A DNA stretch of 64,000 nt from Symsagittifera roscoffensis (Eukaryota > Xenacoelomorpha > Acoela > Convolutidae): assembly GCF_963678635.1 (NCBI RefSeq), contig NC_087070.1:37708600-37772599 (forward strand), written 5' to 3'. Both the position numbers and the translations under genes were made by a program. The notes under the pieces were generated by a model. It searched no databases, was not told the origin of the DNA, and was given only the letters and a program-made list of their open reading frames with translations. Positions 11,541-24,047 of the stretch are shown here, piece by piece. The first letter of the stretch is position 1; each line of letters begins with the position of its first letter.

Positions 11541-13865
11541 CTAGCTTGAGTTTGGTATGCTCTTGCTGAAAAATTTTCTACCAGCGTTTGTGTTCGCTTT
11601 ATCCGAGCCCCACTTAGTTCCTGTTTGACCAGTGAGGGGGCTTGCGTGGCTGGCAGTTTTGTCATTACTTCGACTACGATAAACACGTTCAGCTTCATGG
11701 AGATATACACCCTTGTAAGCCCTTGCACCCTCGTACCATGGAGATGTACACCCTTGTAAGCAGGAGAAGCACGACTTGTTTTCGACAGCGAGTTTTGCTA
11801 GATATGTGAGGGTTTTCTTTTTTACATGAGCACTTCCACAAAGCATGCTAGCCCTTGCTGACGAGACAAGATGCATACTCAACTGTTTTTTTTACTTCAG
11901 TTGTCGAGGCAAGAACTCTCGTTACAGCTGTAGTTTTGGATGGTTCAATGACCTTGGGTTTTCCAGGCATATTTTTCACTCGCTGGTGCTTGCTCAATTA
12001 ACGAATTATCAAAAACAATTAGGTTCAAGCGTGACCAATTAAGTTTCACGACAAAAAGCTACCACCATTCTCTCATGTTTAGTGGTATTTTTGTATGTGC
12101 TTCTTAAATATTCTTCATAGTCAAGACACCTGAAGACGGCCACCAGAAGAAAAACAGTCATCGAGAAGCTGATATTGTACTCAGAGTTATGCACTCTGAG
12201 TTGCAGGAATCTTGACAGCTTGTCATGATGAGCAAAAATTACTTATTGTGGCTGGCAAGGGCATCTTTGTACCCTCTTTTTCATACATTCATAAAATTCA
12301 GGGCATCTTTATACTTTGATCAACTGTATGCGAATCTGATATGGCTGACTTAGCTCTTCCAATGACTTGGGTTCTTAAATATTTCAGCTTCGCATCATCG
12401 CTCAAGAAGGCCGCTTCTAAAGTACTGCAAAACTGGCCGAACAATTCTTGCCATTGAAGCGGCTGGCCATCGTACTGGGGCAGCTTCCATCAGTGAAGAG
12501 CATCCTTCTTTGAGACTGACAACTCTTTGAATAAGTCTTTCAGTGCCACGGCTTGCGGCTGTGAACTCGGTGCAACGAACGCAATGTGTTGCTAGAATTA
12601 ACTGCAAAATGTTTGCTGCTGATGTAAGTAAGTTTTTCCAACTAATGCGTCGTAATTGGGTAAGTCATTGTTAACAGTTCCACCATTTGACACTGGGCTA
12701 GAATTTATGCCATAATATTGGTATTACGGATGAAAAAACACCAAGTGACAGGTTTGTGTTACCATCACTTATCACACCAAAGTAACCTTGGCTGACTGCG
12801 GGTATCCACTGGGAGGTTAGTGGCACGTTCGATTGACTAATGACGGCAAGCGGTTCGCCAACCCGTTCAGCAGATTTTTTGCCGTTACTAGTTGATCGAA
12901 CAAGCCACTAGTGTTGCTAATTCATTGCCCAAGGGTTGCTATACACTTTTTTGCTACCAAATTATGATTTCCGCAGATTTAAATTGGAAGTGAATGTGAC
13001 AAACTGGCGTGAAGGGTGTATCCAAAGTTTTGATTGGAGATGGCGGGTAAGTTTCAAACAGCTCGAGCAATATTTTAAAGTTGTTGACGGGTATATGTTG
13101 TATCGAAGTCGAAGGATGGGAAGCAGAGAATTTACAACATACGGGAGTGTTGGTAGCTTATGTTACAGTTGGATTTAAAAATGTCGAAGTATTGTTTTCG
13201 TAAAACGCAGCAGTTTTTGAAGTAGGATTGGACTGCGTTTTGGGCTCAGTAATAGTGGATACGGCGCGCTTCATTTCATTTCCATCGCTGAACGAAAAGA
13301 TTAGTTGATAGAGATAACCCTGTTGCTCACAACCGAGAGTCTTATTCGGTGACGATGGCCGAGGTGAGGTTCCCGCTATGGATGTATTTTTGTGTTGATT
13401 GGCAAAACTTTCCGTGTTTATACCTGTGACAAACTTCGAAGAAGATAAACTATCGCTGGTCCTTCTTGATTCCGTGATCAACCCAATAGTGCGTGATCAA
13501 CCCAAAGGTTTACCCTTCCAGAACGACGATCAACTGGCAAAGACAGCTCGAGATGCTGAGCTATTTCAGTTTCTTTGAGATATTCAGTTTCGACAATTGT
13601 TGCTTCAGCCACTTAATTACATTTTTCCTCGCTTAGTTGTTCCATTTTAGGTCGTTTTTTTTTATTCGTAAACGAAATTCTTGCTCTTGACGGTCATTTT
13701 CAAGTTCAACTTCTTATTGTTTCCGTACTTTTCCAATCGAATGCTGTTGCTCTTCGATGACTGCTTCCTTTTGTTCCAATCTTGATATTGCTCCGTGTTG
13801 TTTTCTAATTCTTCCCGCTTCATCCTCGCTAGACGCAGTTTTTTGCGGCGCTCACTGCTGGTCAA
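11541..13865 (-). pseudogene. Probable BEL/Pao gag and gag-pol linker fossil
   Basis: The minus strand holds several short open stretches. One at 13662-13865 is a basic, Glu/Arg-rich helix (SSERRKKLRLARMKREELEN), like the coiled N-terminal part of BEL gag. One at 13158-13481 is Ser/Thr-rich. One at 11541-11882 contains AVENKSCFSCLQGC, which resembles the BEL zinc-finger lead-in. Assignment rests mostly on position upstream of the RT. Confidence 0.5.
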
Positions 13866-13990
13866 AGAATTCGTTAAGCTTTGCTTCCTGATTCCGCAAT
13901 TCGCCGATTTTGATGAAGCTTTTTAAAGAATAATTTCACTGACACATACCTCTGAAGCTGGATTAGATGCCATAAGCGCGAGCTTTGCCA

Positions 13991-15357
13991 GTTAACTCAA
14001 TGTTTTTTTAAACTATCCTGTCCCACTCTTGAGCCAACTCCGGTAATATTTTGTAAGGTCCATCCGCCCGTTTTTAGCTAATTCATCGTTTTTAGCTAAT
14101 GCTTTCTCGAGAAGGCTCGTTCAAGACTCATCTAAGGCTTTTATTTTAGTTTTTATGATTGCTTTTAAGCTTTTAATTATGCTGCGGTGAACTACAAAAA
14201 GTTCATTTTCTGATGCTGTTCTACCATTCAACAACCTTCGGAATTTCAACTCAGATTGTTCTGTTAACTCGACTTATTATATGTTCAATCATTTTTTCTC
14301 ATTTTCTCATAACAATTTATGCGAGACATCAATTTTAGTATCAATAAACTGATTTATGACTCAACAATACAAAATCACTTTTTGGATCGTAAACGTTTTC
14401 TGTTCGTGTTAGAGATCTTGGTGTTTTTGTAATTTCTTTTGCCCTAAATCAGTGAGATTTTGCTTTCTTCGAGACAGTCCGTTCCTATAATACAACGAGT
14501 AATTTCGACTCTTTCTACTTACTTTAAATACATTCCGTGTCTATACATTTACAGTAAACGATTGAATAAATATTATGTTTGTAGTTTAAAAAAAAAGTTT
14601 TCAAGATGGGTAGGTGTTTATGAAGTGAAATTAGAAATACGACATTTTTTAATGAAATTCTTAACGGCTTTATGCCAAATCAGCCGCACTTCTAGAGAAT
14701 TTTTGAAAAATTCGGATTTTTTTTTTCCTTAAAACACCAAAAAAATTTTCTAAAAATTGTTTTGAAAACTTTTCAAGTTGTTATCCAACGCTTCAAATTC
14801 CATGATTCATTTGCGACTTTTTGCCTTTTTTGTCGGTTTTTGCTCAAAAAGTCCCAATTTTGTGCGAAAAATTTCAACTCAGTCGTTCAAACTAATATAT
14901 TATAAAACTACTGATTTTGCTGAAAATTTTGCAAAACTTTAAAAATTTTGGAAAAACTCGAATTATTTTCTCTCACAAAATTGCCTTTTTTTATACGGGA
15001 CTGAGTTTACATTCATGTTGTTAGGATATCGTAATTAGGTTTATGGACCGGTTTTTTTTAAAGAAATCACAGAAAATTTTCTGATCAGTTTTCGGGGTGA
15101 AAAATGGGGGTTACTGTTTTGCCATCAAAAAACCTCGTATGGAAACTTATATCATCTTATAATCAACTGGCAAAAGTGGTTAAAGTTTTGTTTTACTCTT
15201 ACAAGTTTTGTTGAGACACCGCTTTTTAGATTCCGGAAAATCCACAACAATTAGGGTGGCGAGAAAAATTCACCAACACGATACCTGTAGGAAGGTCTCT
15301 GAAAACAGACCATCTACGCGATACCTGTACAACGGCCTCTGCAAACATTCGACTTGC
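13991..15357. other. Anonymous AT-rich DNA between two BEL/Pao relics
   Basis: No gene is supported. Long A/T runs dominate 14460-15200. A possible 5' LTR or leader of the 8.4-14 kb element may lie at 14.0-14.3 kb but has no matching partner. Confidence 0.4.
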
Positions 15358-15510
15358 GACACCTGATTGGAATTATTGACGCCTCTGTTTCTCTTCTGAG
15401 ACAACTGCTCGAAATTTTCGACGCGTCTGAGGTAACTGCTCGGAACTTTCGAAGTCTGCTACACACTTACGAGATATCTGATCGGAACTTTCGACGCCTG
15501 ATCGGGATAA
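15358..15510. repeat. Degenerate short tandem repeat
   Basis: Four or so imperfect copies of CTGCTCGGAACTTTCGACGC occur here, for instance near 15400, 15435 and 15480. They border the left end of the BEL/Pao relic and may belong to its LTR. Confidence 0.5.
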
Positions 15511-15765
15511 GTTCGCAAGAAATCATGACCTATTTAAATGATTTTACCAAGTTTTGTGATACCGTGGGACAGAGTCATATCATGAATATCCTTGGGGACG
15601 GAGATCTGATTTAGAACCGTAGGGGAAGGGCTTGAACACTGTTTTTTTATTATAGTACAATTCGATTGGTCTTAGATCTACTTTTTAGGGCTGGTCTCGT
15701 TAAAGTACTTAGGGCTATTTTCAGTTTACACGGACGCGCGATGCCATGCGAGTCGGTAAATACTT

Positions 15766-16119
15766 CTAGCACTCGACCCAGTGGCCAGATGCCTGAATTC
15801 GATCTTTTGCTCGCTTCCAGGACTTGTTGGACAGTTTATTGGTGGATGCTTCGTAGAAGGCTGCTGTCGAAAAGGAGACAACTGGACGACCCATTAGGAA
15901 GTGGTTGGGTGGTAGTGGATGGTCCTCGTCAAGGTCACTACCGACGTGCGTTAGCGGGCGTGATTTGAGAAATGCCTCACTCTCGGCTACGATAGTAGCA
16001 AGCAGATCTCTTGATAGTCGATCAGAACCGAGATTCAGTAAGAATGAGCAGTTTATCATTGAGACAAAACGCTCCCACACGCTGCCAATATGGGGGCTCA
16101 CGGAGGAATTAAGCGCCAT
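15766..16119 (-). pseudogene. BEL/Pao integrase C-terminal fossil
   Basis: The motifs PHIGSVWERFVSMI, VAESEAFLKSRPLTHVGSD and PLPPNHFLMGRP match the terminal part of BEL/Pao integrase (family form PH.GG.WERLV...NSRPLT....LTPNHFL.GR). Confidence 0.85.
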
Positions 16120-17267
16120 TCGATTTTGTGGATTTGTTGCGTTTCAGTTAGAGTGGTGTCATTGAAGTTTTTTGGTTCTGAGCGCAGTTGTTTACGGGCG
16201 CCGACGAAGTAGGTAGCATTGTGAGGTTAAAAGCTTAGGTGTGCCTCTCCTTGCATGGAAGCTTCTAATTGCAGTTATACAGTTGTTTGTAGTGAGGTTC
16301 CCTGTAGATTCCAGGTGAACCGCGCGAGTAGAGAGGCATGTGAAGAGGCAAAATTAGCTGTTTTCAGTTGTGTCCTTCGTTGCTATGTAGAATGGCATGT
16401 AATCAATTGCTCCATTTTTGTACAAAAATGGATCATTAGACGGATCGTCGAAACGAGTTGGCGGCAAGTCCATCATGTTTGGATGTAACCCTCTTCCTTG
16501 AACTCTTCTGCAGAGAAAGCAATTACTTCTTATCTCTGTGATTGTTTTTCGGAGCCCAATGATGACAAAAATTTCTTGTGGTAGTTGCGAATGTACTCAG
16601 TGCTGTATGCATACAGCGGCAGTGAGCGCTCTCGATCACCATGCGAACAATTGGTTCCTTTGCGATTAGATTTATTGGATAATTTGTTGCGTCCGGTAAA
16701 GATGAGTTTCACGGTCGTCTTCAGGCGCGAATAAAACCGTTGCCGAGAAAAGGTGACAACTGTTGTCGTTTGTCTTTGTTGTCAACTTGCTGCTTGGTTT
16801 GTAGTTGATAGTATATGTCAACAAAAGTTTATCGCTGGGATTGTTGATAAAGGAGGAGCTTGGTTTTTTCTGGGTCTTCCATAGTGGCTGAACGTTTAGC
16901 GTTTCCCTTCAATGTATCAACAAAAACAATAAATCGAGCGTTGACCCGATCTAATCAAAACCAAATTGAAAACCGGGAAGAATCGAACAGTGGTGTAGTT
17001 GGGGGGCTAACTGGTGTATTACTTCGTTCCATTGTTTTGTTGATCCCCCAAGTAGGCTCTTTATTGAATAGAAATTGTGATGCATCCAACCAGAGTTTTG
17101 GTACGTCTTTAAGTTCAATTCACCGTGTGGCAGGGACTGCTGTGTTGAGTTTATCAGGGATGTGTTTCGATTGTTGGGCTTTGCATAAAGTAAATATTTC
17201 ATCAAATCTCTTTGGGCAGTAAGTTTTTAGTTTACCGGTTGATGCGATCCAGGACACAACGGTAGTG

Positions 17268-17649
17268 CTATTGGTCCAAAAGTGAGTGGTCCAAAAAAGA
17301 GAGGGCGGCTTGTAACTCCATTATCGGAATATTCTCTAGGACCAGTGGAGATCGCTGCGTTTGTTCTGCCAATTTAGAGCGTAGCGTGTGTGCCAGAGCT
17401 AATTGCAATTCAGAAATAGATACACGTAGCCATTGCGTCTTGCGACGCGTCGCAGAAAACATGACGCTGTATTTCACTAGATGACAGCTGTGTTCTAAGT
17501 AAGCAGGGCAGCCTCACAGGGGGGGACTTGTTTGCATTGGTCGACCCATTTATTAATTTTCGGAACGTGGTGATGTGGGAGGTACCAAAGTAATTCGGGC
17601 TGTGGGTACGGGAAAGTAACAGACTTGACGTAGTTATTTTCCAGGTCAC
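17268..17649 (-). pseudogene. BEL/Pao RNase H region fossil
   Basis: SSSEIQRHVFCDASQDAMA and IPIMELQAALSFLDHS correspond to the family blocks ...HVFCDAS..AYGA and IP.LELQAA. Both lie on the minus strand and follow each other in the expected order. Confidence 0.75.
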
Positions 17650-17791
17650 TAGTAAGCGAGTTCTCAGAAAGTTGCATGGTTTCAGGGTCCTTTTTGAGCC
17701 GTTTTTGTAGTGATTGCAGTTGAGCTCTAGCTACTGGATAGTTTCTTGTCATTTTCACTTCGTTTTCCAGAGCAGATTTGTTTTGTAGCAA
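17495..17791 (-). pseudogene. BEL/Pao pol fragment before the RT
   Basis: Contains RAQLQSLQKRLKKDPE and LLWYLPHHHVPK, as in the region leading into the BEL/Pao RT (family forms AL.R...L...PE and YLPHHPV). It overlaps the RNase H piece in another frame, as expected in a decayed element. Confidence 0.65.
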
Positions 17792-17934
17792 TCTTCGTCG
17801 TGCTCCATTCTTTCTTCCATAAATCTTAGATGTCGTTTGCTTTTATCAGATTATGTAGTTTTTTTCTATATGTAGATGCCTTATTTTTCCTCCTTCCAGA
17901 TTTTTTTCAGTTTATCAGTGAGTGTAGCGTCTTC

Positions 17935-18308
17935 CTAAAATAATGAAGATAATTGAGTGTGAAACTTATCCGGAACTATTACATTTCTGGTTGAGTGGGC
18001 AGTGGTTGTCCAACCTAGTAGGTTTTTGACAGCGTAGGGTCTACCTGTAGGACCTTTCCTGATATCATGCTCTGCAATATTCCAGAAAGCATATACATCC
18101 AGCAAAGTTTGCACTGTGTTGCGTTGTCGTCTAGACCGGTAAAATTGATACGTCGAAGGTGACTGTAGAGTAAGCACGTTCTGTTAAGATTATTTGCGTC
18201 GATGGCGTCAAAACTCAGAGCCTCAAGTGAGTAGATTGACTGTAGAGTGAAAGTAGAATTATTAGCGTGAGGTGGCCCGATACTTAGCCGGACAAGAGAA
18301 GAAGACAC
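17935..18308 (-). pseudogene. BEL/Pao protease region fossil
   Basis: The piece HDIRKGPTGRPYAVKNLLGW corresponds to the end of the BEL/Pao aspartic protease domain (family form EVR.G..GEPYA..T.LGW). Upstream stretches are compatible with the same domain but less conserved. Confidence 0.65.
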
Positions 18309-18463
18309 TTTATCCTTACTGAAAGCACCTCGTACTCTAAGCTGTAGTTGTTGGTTTGCCTTAAAATGAAGTGTTTAAGCTGTTTTGCTAAGACTGAATG
18401 AGCAGCTGCTGCATTTGTCGAGTGTGGCGTAGCAATCTAGCTTGATGTAATTGTTAAAAACTG

Positions 18464-19004
18464 CTACCGGCGTAAATTGTACGTGATTTCTGATTTAATC
18501 ATATTTTTGAAAGGATCCTTAGCTTGTTTCGAGGAATTGGTTGCTGTAGAGTTAAGCGGCATGATATTTGATTTTTTGTTGTGCGTCTGAAACGGCTTTT
18601 GGTCGATGTGTACTGTTGAATGATGTTTCCCTCCGCAGCTGTTGATTAAACATTGCTTAGCAGATGTGCATTCACTAAATCTGAGTTGTCCTAAGCAGTT
18701 GAATTGAATTTTTTTTTCACTATTCACTAGCTCTGCCCGTTGATCTACGGGAAGTTTCAAAAAGTTCGGACATTTTCCCATATAGTGGGCTTGGTTATCT
18801 GTTGGACATGTTAAAGTTGTTGATTTTGTCAATATCTGTCGTAGTTTTGCCTGGACACCGAAGTAATTGTTTGGTCGGCTGTCGGATTGTTGTCGCTTGA
18901 TTTGAAGTCGATGGTTGTATGTCCAGGTTCTTGCAGGCTCTCGCGTAGTTTTTCAGGTACCGCGCCAAATTTTTGAGTGTAGCATATTCGAGATCGTGCA
19001 GCAC
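18464..19004 (-). pseudogene. BEL/Pao gag zinc-finger region fossil
   Basis: CPTDNQAHYMGKCPNFLKLP, then QFNCLGQ, C-S-AKQC and KHHSTVH reproduce the BEL/Pao nucleocapsid signature (C..C...H....C..F..L...R...V, then FNCL...HH..LH). The stretch at 18795-19004 looks like the preceding gag region. Confidence 0.8.
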
Positions 19005-19374
19005 GCAGTGTCCTTCCTACTCAATTAGTAGACTCACTCGGTGCTTTGAGCGAGCATCTCGGGCCAGGTTACTAAATTTTAGATCAGCGGTGTTACCGTT
19101 GAATTCGAAGTTGTGGATTAGTTTCCGTAGGAAAACAGCGTAACTGATCAAGGACTGTCGCTCGCTTAGTATCAATTTGTCAAATTTTAGAGTTCCCTGA
19201 AGAACGCTGACACCAAATATTTTGGTATACCATATCTCCGCACTAAGTCAAGTTTTTCCTGTTCGTACTGAGAAGAACTGATTCTGTAGCTCTCTATTAA
19301 GGATTTAGCGTTATCAAAGCATAATGACTGCCAAAAAGTAGTTTTCTCAACCGGGCTTTGTTAAAAAAAATTAG

Positions 19375-19690
19375 GATAAAACGTTGGGTTAAATAAGACT
19401 GTATAACTTAAACTAAGACTAGTTTAAGACGAGGTTGTTTAAGATTCCTAAAAGGTGGTTGTAGGCTTTTATCTAAGACTAAATAAAAGACTGTGGTATC
19501 TAACTAAAGTAAGAGATGTTAAAATTGGTTTCAGATGATTTGTTGCATATCTCAATTGATAGTGAACAAAATCCAAATCTACCAAAAGCCGTTGCGCTTT
19601 TGGCAGGTGTTTTATAAATTGGTATGGTAAAAGGTCACAACTAAGTATAACTCAAAGGTTAAACGGTCAACATCAAATAATTCATTTTAC
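19375..19690 (-). repeat. Gypsy 3' LTR
   Basis: Direct repeat of 25357-25669; on the plus strand both start GATAAAACGTTGGGTT and end TCATTTTAC. On the element strand it is preceded by a purine-rich tract, GCTGGGAAAG, the expected position of the polypurine tract. A third, more diverged LTR lies at 31043-31339. Confidence 0.9.
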
Positions 19691-19713
19691 TTTCCCAGCG
19701 AAAATTTAACTAT

Positions 19714-19965
19714 GATCTATACTCTTCGCCACACAAGGAAATGTTGTAGCGCTGGGATAAACGATCGGGTAGGCTGATTAGGAAAAGCCCCGCAAGAGGG
19801 CCCGATAGTCAAGAAAGTAGCACTATAATGTAATACAGAGTGTACGATCTATCCTCTTCACCACACCAAGAAATGTTTTAGCGCTAGGATAAATGGTCGG
19901 GTAGGCTGGTTAGGAAAAGCCCCACAGGAGGGCCCGATGGGCACGAAAGTAGCACTAACATGAAT
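19714..19965 (-). repeat. 132-bp tandem repeat in the Gypsy 3' region
   Basis: Two copies begin GATCTAT at 19714 and 19846. Each carries blocks such as GCGCTRGGATAAA and GGAAAAGCCCC. They lie between the integrase tail and the 3' LTR. The related copy at 31.0-32.5 kb has the block once, so duplication arose in one lineage. Confidence 0.85.
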
Positions 19966-20219
19966 AAGTCATATAATTATCCAATGGTGACACCCAATGG
20001 GTGAGAGAAAGTTAGCAGTAGATGAAAGCGTGATTATATGGCTCAATTTAAACTTTATAGCGGTACCAGAAATAATTCAATTTTAGCGTATTAGGCCAGC
20101 ACTTGAAGTTTGTTTTATGCGTTTTAATGTTACGCGAGGCTCGACAGTACACAAAATCTAAGAAACTAAAAGAGTTTTGGAATGTCAAAAAGTTTCTGAA
20201 AGTTTTTATGGTAAGGTTA

Positions 20220-21750
20220 CTAGACTTCAATACTTCTAACTTGCGTCCCAATTTCAGCTCTATTAACCGTCCATCTCCTTAACTCCTCGAGCGTCATTGG
20301 CCGTCCTAAGAGTTCTATCGCTGAAATGATAGAGGAATTATTTAACCAGTCCGGATCGAGTTCTAATGGTGAAGATGTTGGTTCGGAAGTTTCGGAGGGT
20401 AGGCCCGATGAGTGGAATTTGGTAGTGCGGACATCCGGACTGAATGTGACCTTCTTGCTTGACGTACTTTGATTGGCTGCTACAAGGGACTTTGTATCAC
20501 TCGGGTATTCGAAGCTTTCTTCCAGCAGGTACACTGTTGTGGGGTGCGATGATGAGGGTTGTGTCAAGGTTGTCAAGTCCACAACGTCAACGTGATGGCT
20601 CTCCATTTCGACCGAGGTTGCTTCTATCGTTGGGTAGGCTGGGGGAGTATAAACAGGCCTAGATATTGGCTCGTCAAAATTTTCGTCAGTTAGGTCTAAT
20701 ACGCTGGTAAACACTCTTTCACCCAGCATCTTTGGGGGCTGTGTGGATCGCATAGGTCTAGTATTCTGTCCGGTAAAAATCTCGGGTAGTTTCTTCGAGG
20801 GCGGTGATTTCAACGGAGATGACGCTTTCCTTTTAGCTGTACCTGACAGTTTCGGTTTTTTGTTGATAGGGACAGGGTCTATTTGCTGATTCTCCGCCTC
20901 TGACATAACGACCGGCTCTTCGCTCTTCCCAATCGGTTCCCCTCCAGGATTTTCCGGAGGAATCTGCGCTTCTTCATTAACTTTCTCCGCCTCATCATAG
21001 CTATCCAGGATTTTCCGGAGGAATCTGCGCTTCTTTATTAGCTTTCTCCGCCTCATCATAGCTATCCAAGAGAACCAACTGCGGGGTCACCTGTGGCTCC
21101 ACACCATTGTCGCCTGAATCCAGATCGATAAGCGGAACCTTAGTCATCTCTGCTTTCTGTTCGGTCTGATCCGTGAATTCAGCCTTAAGATCTGTTCGGT
21201 CTAATGTTAAATGCTCTTTTGGCTTTACAGGGTCATCTGAGGTTTTGTTCATTAGTTCTTGTAATGCAATTAAGTCGCTAGCATTGTCGTCTGATAAGTC
21301 TTCATTTGGGTGATTCGTCGTTCTAGTTTCGTTTTCACAAATTTTACAGTGGTCGGGTTTGCCCGACGGGCTTGTCTCATGGTCGCTCTCAAGGCCTAAT
21401 GGGAATCTTAGTCTTTTACGGTGTTCTTCCTCCTCTCTAAGTAGAGTCTCTCTGGAGCTATTCATGGCCGCGTTCCTCCTCGCTATATCGAGCTCTTCGA
21501 ATTTCGCCGGCGGGTTGTTCAGCAGTGAAACCCGTGAAAGCACTTTTACTGCCCGTGAAAGCACTTTTACTGGGGAGCCAGCACTGGTTGGAACGTATCT
21601 CACTGCGTTTGAGATATCATCAGAGGATGATGAGTTTTTGTCTAGGTCTCCGTCGTCTACATCGTCAGGGGCGTCCCAGTCATGTCTTCGTTCTCGACTC
21701 ATAAGTTTTCGGCCCTCATCTATGCATAACAAGAGTTTTGTTCCAATCAA
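20220..21750 (-). pseudogene. Gypsy integrase C-terminal tail, function unknown
   Basis: About 500 codons follow the integrase core on the minus strand. The start, CIDEGRKLMSRERRHDW, reads as the end of the integrase. The rest is acidic and Ser/Pro-rich, with a basic patch (GTAKRKASSPLKSPPSKKLP) and a C-terminal stretch GRPMTLEELRRWTVNRAEI. No signal peptide or membrane span is visible, so it does not look like an envelope. Part of it is conserved in the second copy at 32165-32359, arguing that it was once a real coding region of the family. Confidence 0.75.
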
Positions 21751-23015
21751 GGTTATTTAGGGAGGGTGACTTGACTAAATTATGCCAGATGGTGTTTGGG
21801 GATCTACCGAAGTGTGCTTCAAAGGGAGAACAGTTTAGCGACTGTTGGGTTACCGTTCTTAGGCATTTTATTATCTTCAATAGTGCAGATTCTAACGATG
21901 GTTTTGAGCTTTCTTGTGCCATAACCAAGAGCCTTCCCTTAATGGTTCTGATTAAACGCTCAACTATCCGGTGGCTCTATGGTCACCCACTGGGCTAAAT
22001 ATAACTTTTATGTTATGTTCATAGCAAAATGTTCTGACTTCTTTAGAGGTAAAACCAGATCCCTGGTCTGTTCTGATAGTTTTAGGTATCCCATGAAGAG
22101 CTATGTATTTACTAGGGAAGTTTATGATGGATTTTGCCGATGTGCTGGATGTTATTTGAGCAGATGGGAATTTTGAAAATCTATCCACGCATACCAATAT
22201 GTATTTTTTTGTTCCCATACTAGTGGTTACGGACCGGCGAAATCTAAATCCATTTCTTAGTTTGGTTCTTTGACCGTTGGGAGTTTTCCTTAGGTATTAT
22301 GATTTGAAAGAGGTTTCAACTTTTTACCTGCTTTAACGCACTCGATACAATTTTCGCAGTGGACTTGGATTTCTTGAAAGATTTTTGGCCACCAGATGTA
22401 TTGAGTTGTCAGACTCTTCATTGCAAACTGGCCTGGGTGAGCCTCGGGTAATCGGTGGAGCATTGTCGATCTTAAGCAAGCTGGAATAACTAGTCGATTG
22501 TCTAGATAGATACATCCTCTGCTAACGTGTAGGTTATTTAAATACGATTTATAGTAATTTCCCAATTGTAAAATGTCTTGTTTGCGGTCTTCCTCAATTG
22601 CTTTTATTATCTTCTTCAGTACAAGATCTTGTTTTGATAATAATGACATAAATTTTGAATCAAATATTTCTGGCCAAAAGAAAGGGAATATGTTAACTGT
22701 TTTCTTCTTAATAGGTGATCTTTTTACGGGATTATCCGACGGGTTACTGGTACTTGGTGTTAAAGTATCCATATTTTCATTTGTAGAATAGTCTTGTTGT
22801 TCAGTAGGTTCTAATTGTTCAGCCATATCTTTTATTATTTTAAAATTTTTCGAAAAGTCGTTGATTTTACAGGATGATTCACAATCATCTGTACGCGAGT
22901 GAGAATTTTGACACACTGGAATGTTAGAATAGTTAGCTATAGCTTGGAAAAGTTCAGCGGCGTTACTGATTCGTTTCTCACGTTCTATTTCTTGACCGGT
23001 CATATGATCTGTCAA
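21716..23015 (-). pseudogene. Gypsy integrase fossil
   Basis: The zinc-binding region reads HRLPEAHPGQFAMKSL and CENCIECVKAGK (H-H-C-C type). The catalytic core includes YILVCVDRFSKFPSA, IRTDQGSGFTS and, further on, NCSPFEAHFGRSPNTIWHNL. This fits a Ty3/Gypsy integrase. Confidence 0.85.
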
Positions 23016-23285
23016 CTGGCCAATCGTATTGCAGTAAGTGACGTCATGTGCTAGGAAATATTGGGAGAATTTATTTCTTTTTTACGACCGCGAACTTCTC
23101 GGCATCAAATGATCGAAGCCTAGGAGTGTACTTAAATGATTTACCGATGCGATAACGAATTTTTTGTCGTCAAGGGAAACTGGTACGGGTTCGCCCGATG
23201 GACGTCGAGATAGATAATCATCAAATCCCATATCTTTACCCGGTAAATGTTCGACAGTAAAGTCGAATGGCAGTAATTTGTCCGC

Positions 23286-23567
23286 CTAACGGGTGAGACC
23301 TGATTGGGCCGTTTTAGTATATTTGTCATCTTTCAGTGCTCCTACTAGGGCTTTGTGGTCTGTTAAAACTGAGAATTGTTTGCCCAATAGATAATTTTTA
23401 AAATGGTCTAATGCCCACACTAGACCTAGCAATTCAATTTCGTTGGTACTGTATTTTAACTCGGCTATGTTCACAAATCTGCTTGCGAATGCTACCGTCT
23501 TCCAATTCCCCCAATGGTCTTGTTCGATGGACGCGCCCAATCCTAAATGTGAGGCATCACATTTCAC
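23286..23567 (-). pseudogene. Gypsy RNase H fossil
   Basis: The minus strand reads KCDASHLGLGASIEQD, STNEIELLGLVWALDHFKNY and VLTDHKALVGAL. These are the standard Ty3/Gypsy RNase H blocks with the catalytic D-E-D pattern (family form DAS..G.GA...E.E.LA.V......Y......TDH..L). Confidence 0.9.
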
Positions 23568-23741
23568 TCGGGTGTTCAGTTTTACATCGAAATGATGGTT
23601 CGTTACTATGTTGCAAATTTCTTATCTAATTTTTTCAAACGCTTCAGCGTGCACCGTGGACCATTTAAATGGTTTATTTTTCTGCATCAGTTCTCTAAAC
23701 GGTGCTGATGAGGACGCTAAGTTTGGTATAAACTTGTTGAA

Positions 23742-24047
23742 CTAATTAATCAATCCCATTAGTGATCTTATATCTTTTATACACTTTGATTTTTTCAGGT
23801 TTCTGATTGCGTCCGATTTGTGTATTAATGGTGTCGTCCCTTTTGCATCGATTTTAAATCCCAACCATTCTATGTTGTGGGTCAAGAATGTGCATTTTTC
23901 CCAATTTATGGCTAATCCCTCGTTGTCTAACGTTTTTAAAACGTTAATAACTAGCTTTTTGTGTTCATCCTCGCTACCCACGGTGGCGATTAAGATGTCG
24001 TCGAGGTAACAATGGGTATTTGGTAATTTTTCCTTCAGACGGTCCAT
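23742..24047 (-). pseudogene. Gypsy reverse transcriptase palm and thumb fossil
   Basis: The catalytic motif is YLDDILIAT, followed by NWEKCTFLTHNIEWLGF and DIRSLMGLIN, matching the RT palm, thumb and connection of Ty3/Gypsy pol. Confidence 0.9.

Larger units (their letters stand above)
8385..13990 (-). mobile_element. BEL/Pao LTR retrotransposon relic, outer copy
   Basis: Read on the minus strand, the parts occur in BEL/Pao order: gag-like (about 13.9-11.5 kb), reverse transcriptase (10.8-10.3 kb), RNase H (9.9-9.6 kb), integrase (9.0-8.4 kb). Family hallmarks are PGKVRRVLNVASKF in the RT and RRGTPSVIWSNNGT in the integrase. No LTR pair could be delimited. It is a fossil with many breaks (well over ten) and looks old. 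Confidence 0.8.

Noticed and set aside
15666-16165. Plus-strand ORFs over 15666-16165
   Set aside because: They lie opposite the BEL/Pao integrase and have no motifs of their own.
20220-21750. Envelope gene of the Gypsy element
   Set aside because: No signal peptide, membrane span or glycosylated ectodomain; the start reads as integrase C-terminus.
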